Shown piece after piece: positions 7,901 through 12,601 of a stretch of DNA of 12,601 bases. How positions within the stretch are numbered: position 1 is the stretch's first letter; the number at the start of each line of letters is the position of its first letter. The translations under genes were made by a program, and so were the position numbers. The notes beneath the pieces were generated by a model, which searched no databases, was not told the origin of the DNA, and saw only the letters and a list, made by a program, of their open reading frames with translations. Source of the DNA: Gammaproteobacteria bacterium (GTDB taxonomy: Bacteria; Pseudomonadota; Gammaproteobacteria; Methylococcales; Methylomonadaceae); assembly GCA_024511045.1 (NCBI GenBank), contig JANEMG010000027.1:1-12601 (forward strand), in the 5' to 3' direction.

Positions 7901-8435
7901 CGTGACGCGCATCCAGATTCGGGCCACGACCATCCGCAACTGGGACAAAAAGGAACTGCTGGTGCCGAACAAGGAGTTCATTACCGGCCGCCTGCTGAAC
8001 TGGTCGCTGTCGGACCAGACCACCCGCATCCGGATACCGGTGGGAATCGCCTACGGCAGCGACGTGCAGCAGGCCAAGGCGTTGATGCTGGAAGCTGCCG
8101 AAGAAAATGACTGCGTCCTCGACGAACCCAGTCCTTTCGTCATTTTCGAAGAATTCGGCGACAACGCGCTGTTGATGGTGCTGCGCTGCTATCTGGGATC
8201 GCTGGACCATCGACTGTCCACGATTGGCCGCCTGCATGAAGTAATCAACCAGAAATTCAACGAACATGGCATCGTCATCGCCTTTCCGCAACGGGACCTG
8301 CATCTCGACACCAGCCAACCCTTGGCAGTCGAGATCTGCAGCGACAGCCAGGACAACATGGCAGGGAAAAACCCTGGCGAGGGCCGGACGCCTATTGATT
8401 CCGGACAACAATCAGCCACTAAATCAGGTTGCTGA
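4948..8435 (+). pseudogene. MscK/KefA-type mechanosensitive channel, frameshifted in the periplasmic domain
   Basis: This encodes a large MscS-superfamily inner-membrane channel that opens under membrane tension and releases ions and solutes during hypo-osmotic shock. From ATG 4948 there is a signal peptide (hydrophobic core about 21-34, cleavage near ANA/AQA), then a long coiled-coil periplasmic domain (about 45-480), a multi-helix membrane region (about 500-790) and the MscS core with the glycine-rich pore helix ALGVGIGFGLQEIVANF (about 940-960), VPNKEFITGRLLNWSLSD and the C-terminal FPQRDLHL. The first frame is lost at 5746-5750: ATTCTCTCCAGG reads ILSR, whereas removing one CT gives ILQELVNKKRRAEAEE and continues without a stop to 8435. 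The repaired protein is about 1161 residues, near E. coli MscK (1120). ATG 5919 begins an open segment holding the whole membrane and channel part, but no Shine-Dalgarno precedes it. MscM-like proteins share this architecture, so no symbol is given. Confidence 0.88.
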
Positions 8436-8445
8436 TTTTCAGCAA
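8429..8445 (+). terminator. Stem-loop overlapping the mscK stop codon
   Basis: TTGCTGA (8429-8435) and TCAGCAA (8439-8445) pair perfectly around a TTT loop; the stop codon TGA is the last part of the first arm. No U-run follows, so it is a weak intrinsic terminator candidate or an RNA 3'-end stabiliser. The dispersed 26-bp repeat starts at the very next base. Confidence 0.3.
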
Positions 8446-8471
8446 TCATGCTAATTTCAACGGGCATTGAT
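8446..8471 (+). repeat. Copy B of the 26-bp dispersed near-repeat
   Basis: This copy is identical to 876-901 at 22 of 26 positions. It directly abuts the stem-loop at the end of mscK and lies in the leader region of the small helical-protein gene. Confidence 0.35.
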
Positions 8472-8539
8472 CAAGTCAACCATTTTACTTTTCACATCGG
8501 GAAATGAACTCCCGACAATCAACCAGAGAGAATACAAAC

Positions 8540-8806
8540 ATGAATATCAACGAAGAATTCGAAAAAATAACCGAAAAGCTCAAACAACAGCGTGATGAAA
8601 TCAACCTGAAACTGCATCTGGCCAGCATGGAAGTGAAAAAAGAATGGGAAGAAGCCGATGAAAAATGGGATGATCTCAAGGAGAAAATCACCGACATCAC
8701 CGATGATGCCAAGGAAACCGGGGAAGAATTCGTCAAAGGTGCAAAAACCGTCGCCGAAGAACTTTCCCAGGCCTATCAACGCATCAAGGAACGCCTGAAA
8801 GATTGA
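8540..8806 (+). CDS. Small charged, helical (coiled-coil) protein of unknown function
   Basis: I do not recognise a named family. From ATG 8540 the protein has 88 residues, nearly all predicted helical and dominated by Glu, Lys and Asp, with heptad-like spacing in the first half (EEFEKITEKLKQQRDEI) and an acidic, Trp-containing middle (KKEWEEADEKWDDLKEK). There is no signal peptide or membrane segment, so it is probably cytosolic. AGAGAG (8525-8530) is a usable Shine-Dalgarno nine bases before the start; the upstream ATG 8504 lies in the loop of a 6-bp hairpin (TCGGGA 8497-8502, TCCCGA 8510-8515) and has no such site. The gene stands between mscK and relA on the same strand. Similar small acidic helical proteins are common in gammaproteobacteria and are sometimes stress-induced, but no function is claimed. 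Confidence 0.75.
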   Translation: MNINEEFEKITEKLKQQRDEINLKLHLASMEVKKEWEEADEKWDDLKEKITDITDDAKETGEEFVKGAKTVAEELSQAYQRIKERLKD

Positions 8807-8839
8807 TATCCTCCAGTCGGCATTTCCATCATGGTATCA

Positions 8840-8863
8840 CTGCGGACACATCCTGGTCCGCAG
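8840..8863. terminator. Stem-loop between the small helical gene and relA
   Basis: CTGCGGAC (8840-8847) and GTCCGCAG (8856-8863) form a perfect GC-rich 8-bp stem with an 8-base loop, 34 bases after the stop of the small gene. No U-tract follows on either strand, so termination is plausible but unproven. Confidence 0.35.
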
Positions 8864-8900
8864 CGAACCAAGTCTTCACCCCGCATTATTCCTCACTTGC

Positions 8901-8921
8901 CTTCTCCCGCACTTCTCCCGC
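8901..8921 (+). repeat. Short pyrimidine-rich tandem repeat in the relA leader
   Basis: CTTCTCCCGC occurs at 8901-8910 and 8912-8921 with an 11-base period, about 20 bases before the relA start. The leader is C/T-rich and lacks a Shine-Dalgarno sequence. Confidence 0.5.
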
Positions 8922-8939
8922 CAACGCTCTGACCGCTAA

Positions 8940-11108
8940 ATGAAGCATTCCAGGATAATCAGCGCCGACACCGAAGCCGATTTATGCCATGAATTGATCG
9001 CAGGCTTTGACGCCCGGGAAGCCGATGCCATACAGCGTGCTTTTGCAATTGCCCGGCGCGCCAGACAACAGCCCTGCAAGCCCCAGGGCATTGCCGTAGC
9101 CAGCACCCTGTCCCATTTGGGAGTCGATGCGGTGACCCTGCAGGCAGCCCTGTTGAGCGATCCGGGGCTGCGCGATATCCGGCGACTGGATGATATTAAC
9201 AATCAGTTCGGTGATGCTGTCGCCAATCTGGTGCATAATGTCGACCGACTCAACACCTTCAATGAATATTCACAAAAAGTGATCGCGGCGCCGGAACAGG
9301 CGGAAAATCTGCGCCGCATGCTGCTGGCAATGGTCGATGACATCCGTGCCGTGTTGATCAGGCTGGCATACCGGGTCGAGCGCCTGCGCCTGCTGCCCAA
9401 GCAAGACAATGCCGAAGGCCTTTACCTGGCCCGGGAAACCATGGAGATCTATGCGCCGCTGGCGAACCGGCTGGGTGTCGGTCATCTGAAATGGGAACTG
9501 GAAGACCTGGCATTCCGTCTTCTGGAACCACGCACTTATAAAAATCTTGCCAAAGGCCTGGCTGAAAACCGCCTGGCCAGGGAAAAATATATCCATGATT
9601 TCGTGCTGAAGCTGCAGCAGGAACTGGACAAGCAGGGAATCAACGCCAAGGTCTATGGTCGTCCCAAACATATCTACAGTATCTGGCGAAAAATGCAGCG
9701 CAAGAAACTGGATCTGCACGACCTCTATGACCTGCTGGCGGTGCGCGTGCTGGTCGACAAAATACCCACCTGCTATACGGTGCTGGGCTTGGTCCACAGC
9801 CTGTGGACATACGTTCCCAGGGAGTTCGACGACTACATCGCCAACCCCAAGGAAAATGGCTACCAATCCCTGCACACGGTGATCGTCGGTCCCCAGGGCA
9901 TGAAAGTGGAAATCCAGATCCGCACGACGGAAATGGACAATTACGCCGAACTGGGTGTCGCCGCGCACTGGCGCTATAAAGAGGGTGGAAAATACAGTGC
10001 CGCAATGGAGAAAAGCATTGCCTCTCTGCGCCGTCTTCTGGAGGAACGAGAGGATGGCAACCTGCTCGAGGATTTCCGCACCGAACTCTATGCCGACCGG
10101 ATCTTTGTCCTGACGCCGCAGGGCGACCTGAAAGAATTGATGAAAGGGGCAACGCCGATCGATTTTGCCTATGCCATTCATACCGAAATCGGTCATCGCT
10201 GCCGGGGCGCCAAAGTCAATGGTCATATCGTGCCGTTGAACTATCAATTGCAATCCGGCGAACAGGTGGAAATTCTCACCAGCAGGGAGAGCCGGCCTAA
10301 TCGCAGCTGGCTCAACCCCAACCTGGGCTATCTGAACACCCCCCATGCCCGGGGCAAGGTCCGGCATTGGTTCAGGAAGCAGGACCATGAAAAAAATATC
10401 CGCGACGGCAAGGCAATACTGGACAGGATTCGCCAGCACCTGGGGCTGCAGAAAATAGCGTTGCAGCAGTTGCGGGACAGCTTTCGTCTGGCCCGGGACG
10501 AGGATGTACTGATCGCCATCGGCCGCGCGGAAATCACCTCGGATCAGGTGATCAATGCCCTGGAAAGCGGCGACTGGCGGGAAAGCGAACTGACTGCATT
10601 GAAGCCGGTACGCAGATCGGCACCCCGCAGCGGCAGTGACCAGATCACCGTACAGGGAGTCGGCAATCTGTTGACCAGCTTTGCACAATGCTGCAAACCG
10701 GTGCCCGGTGATGCCATCATCGGCTATATCACGATCGGCAAGGGAATCGTCATCCATCGTCAGGATTGCGGCAATATACTGCAGCTGCCCGAGGAAAAGC
10801 AGGATCATCTGATCGATGTAAACTGGGGAAGCGAGCCCTGTTATTCCGAAGCCCAGATATGCGTCAGGGCCTTCGACCGCCGCGGTCTGCTGAACGATAT
10901 CACGCAGATGATCGCCAACAACAGAATCAATATCCTCAAGGCGAATACCCGCTTCGACCGGACAGAGCAGACCATCACCGTCACGTTGACGCTGGAGATT
11001 GTCAATATCGCGCAACTCGGCCAACTGCTGGACAGAATTGCCCAGCTGCGCAATGTTTTCGAAGTCAGGCGGGTACAAGCGCCCGGCAATGCTGGGCAAC
11101 AGCCATGA
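8940..11108 (+). CDS. relA: RelA-type (p)ppGpp synthetase
   Basis: RelA binds starved ribosomes and transfers pyrophosphate from ATP to GTP or GDP, making (p)ppGpp, the stringent-response alarmone. The protein has 722 residues (E. coli RelA 744). The N-terminal domain resembles the HD hydrolase domain of SpoT but lacks the HD pair (ALLSD where SpoT proteins have LLHD), so it should be hydrolase-dead. The synthetase domain has GRPKHIYSIWRKM (about 240), the acidic EFDD motif at 295-298 typical of synthesis-only RelA rather than the RxKD of bifunctional enzymes, and NGYQSLHT. A TGS domain (about 385-445, DRIFVLTPQGDLKEL), the cysteine block QCCKPVPGD...HRQDC (about 583-605) and a C-terminal ACT/RRM domain follow. 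ATG 8940 has no visible Shine-Dalgarno but matches the expected N-terminus. All domains are present and the frame is intact. A separate SpoT must exist elsewhere to degrade the product. Confidence 0.96.
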   Translation: MKHSRIISADTEADLCHELIAGFDAREADAIQRAFAIARRARQQPCKPQGIAVASTLSHLGVDAVTLQAALLSDPGLRDIRRLDDINNQFGDAVANLVHNVDRLNTFNEYSQKVIAAPEQAENLRRMLLAMVDDIRAVLIRLAYRVERLRLLPKQDNAEGLYLARETMEIYAPLANRLGVGHLKWELEDLAFRLLEPRTYKNLAKGLAENRLAREKYIHDFVLKLQQELDKQGINAKVYGRPKHIYSIWRKMQRKKLDLHDLYDLLAVRVLVDKIPTCYTVLGLVHSLWTYVPREFDDYIANPKENGYQSLHTVIVGPQGMKVEIQIRTTEMDNYAELGVAAHWRYKEGGKYSAAMEKSIASLRRLLEEREDGNLLEDFRTELYADRIFVLTPQGDLKELMKGATPIDFAYAIHTEIGHRCRGAKVNGHIVPLNYQLQSGEQVEILTSRESRPNRSWLNPNLGYLNTPHARGKVRHWFRKQDHEKNIRDGKAILDRIRQHLGLQKIALQQLRDSFRLARDEDVLIAIGRAEITSDQVINALESGDWRESELTALKPVRRSAPRSGSDQITVQGVGNLLTSFAQCCKPVPGDAIIGYITIGKGIVIHRQDCGNILQLPEEKQDHLIDVNWGSEPCYSEAQICVRAFDRRGLLNDITQMIANNRINILKANTRFDRTEQTITVTLTLEIVNIAQLGQLLDRIAQLRNVFEVRRVQAPGNAGQQP

Positions 11109-11135
11109 ACCGCCAGCGAAAACCAGGCCGGCACA

Positions 11136-11164
11136 TGGATACTGGAGCGGCTATGGGCTATGAT
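11136..11164 (+). promoter_or_regulatory. Possible sigma-70 promoter of the small exported-protein gene
   Basis: TGGATA (11136-11141, four of six) and TATGAT (11159-11164, five of six) are separated by exactly 17 bases. It lies just after relA and would give a leader of about 70 bases before ATG 11241, suggesting transcription independent of relA. Confidence 0.4.
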
Positions 11165-11240
11165 AGATTTTTTCGCAAACGAAGCTGGATATGGCCTTCG
11201 TCTGCATATCATCAATACAACCTGAGCTAAGGAAACAGCG

Positions 11241-11579
11241 ATGAAACGAAGCATTTACCTTCTGCTGGCATTGTGCCTGCTGCAAACACCCGCCATGGCC
11301 GGAGAAAGCCGTCAGTCTCCGGGATTCTGGGATATCCTGCCGGAAATCATCATTCGTCCCATGGGCGTCGTGGCCAGCGCTGCCGGCGTCGCTTTCTTCG
11401 TGGCAGGCCCCCCTTTCACCGCTCTGGCCAGCATTACCGAACCGCATGACGCCTTCAGCCACACCTTTGATGCCTTCGTCAAGACCCCCTACCGGTTGAC
11501 CTTCCGGCGTCCCCTTGGCGATTACAGTCTGGAAATCGGCGAAGCGCAGGCCGGCGACGCCATGGCATCACTGGATTGA
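11241..11579 (+). CDS. Small exported protein of unknown function
   Basis: The 112-residue product starts with a clear signal peptide (MKRSIYLLLALCLLQTPAMA, likely cleaved before GES). A conserved-looking region follows (WDILPEIIIRPMGVVAS), then a hydrophobic Gly/Ala-rich segment AAGVAFFVAGPPFTALASI that could span or associate with the membrane, and a C-terminal part with DAFSHTFDAFVKTPYRLTFRRPLGDY. I know similar short hypothetical proteins in gammaproteobacteria but no assigned function. AAGGA (11229-11233) seven bases before the ATG is a good Shine-Dalgarno. It is 132 bases after relA on the same strand and faces the DUF2231 gene. It is most likely a periplasmic or inner-membrane-anchored protein. 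Confidence 0.75.
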   Translation: MKRSIYLLLALCLLQTPAMAGESRQSPGFWDILPEIIIRPMGVVASAAGVAFFVAGPPFTALASITEPHDAFSHTFDAFVKTPYRLTFRRPLGDYSLEIGEAQAGDAMASLD

Positions 11580-11739
11580 CCGGGGAAATGCCGAATAACC
11601 CGGCGTTGACGACTCGCACCGCAGCAGGTGACAGTCCCTGATTCAGCGCTTCATCCAGGGTCCTGTACTGGGCAGCTGCCAGCAACAGGATGTGTCGAGG
11701 CGCACATAGCGTTGCCATGATCGATATGCTGCCTATCAT

Positions 11740-11775
11740 CAGCACAGCCCATGTTGATGTTCAATGGCTGTGCTG
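11740..11775. terminator. Stem-loop between convergent genes
   Basis: CAGCACAGCC (11740-11749) and GGCTGTGCTG (11766-11775) are perfect 10-bp inverted repeats with a 16-base loop. The hairpin lies between the convergent small exported-protein gene and the DUF2231 gene, a typical place for a bidirectional terminator, though neither strand has a U-tract. The remainder of 11580-11786 shows nothing recognisable. Confidence 0.35.
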
Positions 11776-11786
11776 AAGCAAACCAC

Positions 11787-12443
11787 TCAGTGCTGATGGG
11801 AATGGCCGTGGTCATGATCATGTTCATGACCGGCACTCTCCACGGGTGCGGGCACAGCAGACACGGCGACGCCGTGCTTGTACACCATCATTCCTCCCAG
11901 ATCGGCGCCCAGCACCAGCAGCAGGTTCATCAATGCGGCAATACCCAGAAACAGGAAATTCCCCCCCGCCCTGGGGAATTCCCTGCTCAACACGCGCCAC
12001 AACGACAACAGCACGGCCAGGGAGGCGACGCTGTAGCCGAACATCTGATGGCGCTGCATGATATGGTGCACCAGTTCGTCATGGGGAACCGTTTTGGCCG
12101 CCTGCAGGCCTGCCGCCACCGTCAGCAGCGCTGCGATCGCCCCCATGTAGAGAATATAGCCTGCCGCCTGCCGCCAGGCGTCCCTGCCAAACAGCGTGCC
12201 AAGCACATCGAGCAGAAAAAATGTACTCAGCAAGGCGATGGGAAAATGCACCAGCAGAGGGTGGACATTCGCCATCGCCGAAAAGCCGGGCATAATGGTA
12301 GCGAATATCTGCTCCGGATTTTTCTCCAGCAGGCTTTCGATAAAAGTCAGGAAGTTTTCCATGGCCGCTGCAACGCCGCCGGAGCCGCCGTGGACCTGGA
12401 AAGATAAGAAATCATTGACACTGAACATGTTGTACATCCGCAA
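11787..12443 (-). CDS. DUF2231-family membrane protein with histidine-rich C-terminal tail
   Basis: The protein has about 216-218 residues; start candidates are TTG 12443, ATG 12437, ATG 12428 and ATG 12362. None has a good Shine-Dalgarno, so the N-terminus is uncertain. After an amphipathic N-terminus comes the family hallmark VHPLLVHFPIAL followed by four hydrophobic helices (ALLSTFFLLDVLGTLF, GYILYMGAIAALLTVAAGL, FGYSVASLAVLLSLW, FLFLGIAALMNLLLVLGADLGG), so it is an inner-membrane protein. Histidines in HP..VHFP and at HHIMQRHQ on the second loop could bind metal or haem; this is a guess from family membership, as the function is unknown. The last residues, HEHDHDHGHSHQH, alternate His with acidic or small residues, typical of metal-binding tails. 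It is the only - strand gene in the window and probably a single transcription unit. Confidence 0.85.
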   Translation of the reverse strand: MRMYNMFSVNDFLSFQVHGGSGGVAAAMENFLTFIESLLEKNPEQIFATIMPGFSAMANVHPLLVHFPIALLSTFFLLDVLGTLFGRDAWRQAAGYILYMGAIAALLTVAAGLQAAKTVPHDELVHHIMQRHQMFGYSVASLAVLLSLWRVLSREFPRAGGNFLFLGIAALMNLLLVLGADLGGMMVYKHGVAVSAVPAPVESAGHEHDHDHGHSHQH

Positions 12444-12601
12444 TAAGAATTGAAATGGCTAGAATTCTATCCACTTTAGAGACTGAAGTTTCCCAGAAAT
12501 TATTCAAGCCACCATGCGCAGCAGCACAGTGACCAGAGAATTTCCGGGGGGATTGCCGGGTTTGGGGCAAACCCTGGCAAAATTCTCATCCAAAGCCGCT
12601 T

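Noticed and set aside
9270..11099. Long open frame of 609 codons on the - strand opposite relA
   Set aside because: relA on the + strand explains the sequence with full domain content. The antisense frame has no recognisable domain and is a codon-bias shadow.
12504..12601. Short open frames at the right edge on both strands (for example ATG 12514 running off the + strand end)
   Set aside because: Under 100 bases, several frames are open at once, there is no Shine-Dalgarno and no recognisable peptide, so coding cannot be judged.
1..12601. CRISPR arrays, tRNA or rRNA genes
   Set aside because: No regularly spaced repeats, tRNA cloverleaf or rRNA core sequence was seen by eye on either strand.

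Overview
The window looks like chromosomal DNA of a gammaproteobacterium (inference). Support comes from a RelA-type (p)ppGpp synthetase with the EFDD signature and no hydrolase HD pair, a large MscK/KefA-type mechanosensitive channel, a CbbA-like class II fructose-bisphosphate aldolase, and intergenic inverted-repeat elements of the kind common in methylotrophic and sulfur-oxidising gammaproteobacteria. The genus cannot be fixed. All protein genes are on the + strand except the last one.

Layout. 1-707: 3' part of a class II aldolase gene, cut by the window edge and carrying one in-frame TAA. 708-1118: a gene-free stretch with a 144-bp nested inverted-repeat (MITE-like) element and a perfect 20-bp tandem duplication just before proA. 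1119-2372: intact proA. 2479-3821: a cyclic 2,3-diphosphoglycerate synthetase-family gene split by a one-base frameshift. 3822-4404: a graveyard of mobile DNA with an IS4-family transposase fragment and a hairpin resembling decayed group II intron domain V, both on the - strand. 4405-4889: an ICMT/PEMT-like membrane methyltransferase gene split at a canonical A_AAA_AAC slippery heptamer. 4948-8435: an MscK-like channel gene split by an apparent CT duplication. 8540-8806: a small charged helical protein. 8940-11108: relA. 11241-11579: a small exported protein of unknown function. 11787-12443 (-): a DUF2231 membrane protein with a histidine-rich tail. 12444-12601: nothing assignable.

Two themes stand out. 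First, four consecutive genes among the first five carry a frame-breaking lesion or are split (fba, the cPGS-like gene, the ICMT-like gene, mscK; only proA in this stretch is intact), whereas everything after 5750 is intact. Two lesions are one missing A in an A-run and one is a CT repeat change, so sequencing error is the first suspect. Real gene decay or recoding are the alternatives. Second, proline synthesis, a possible 2,3-cDPG-like solute, a tension-gated channel and (p)ppGpp synthesis lie together, which loosely suggests osmotic and starvation stress. This is inference from neighbourhood only. I see no clearly new multi-gene system; the strongest leads are the nested repeat at 920-1063, the bacterial cPGS-like gene and the slippery heptamer.
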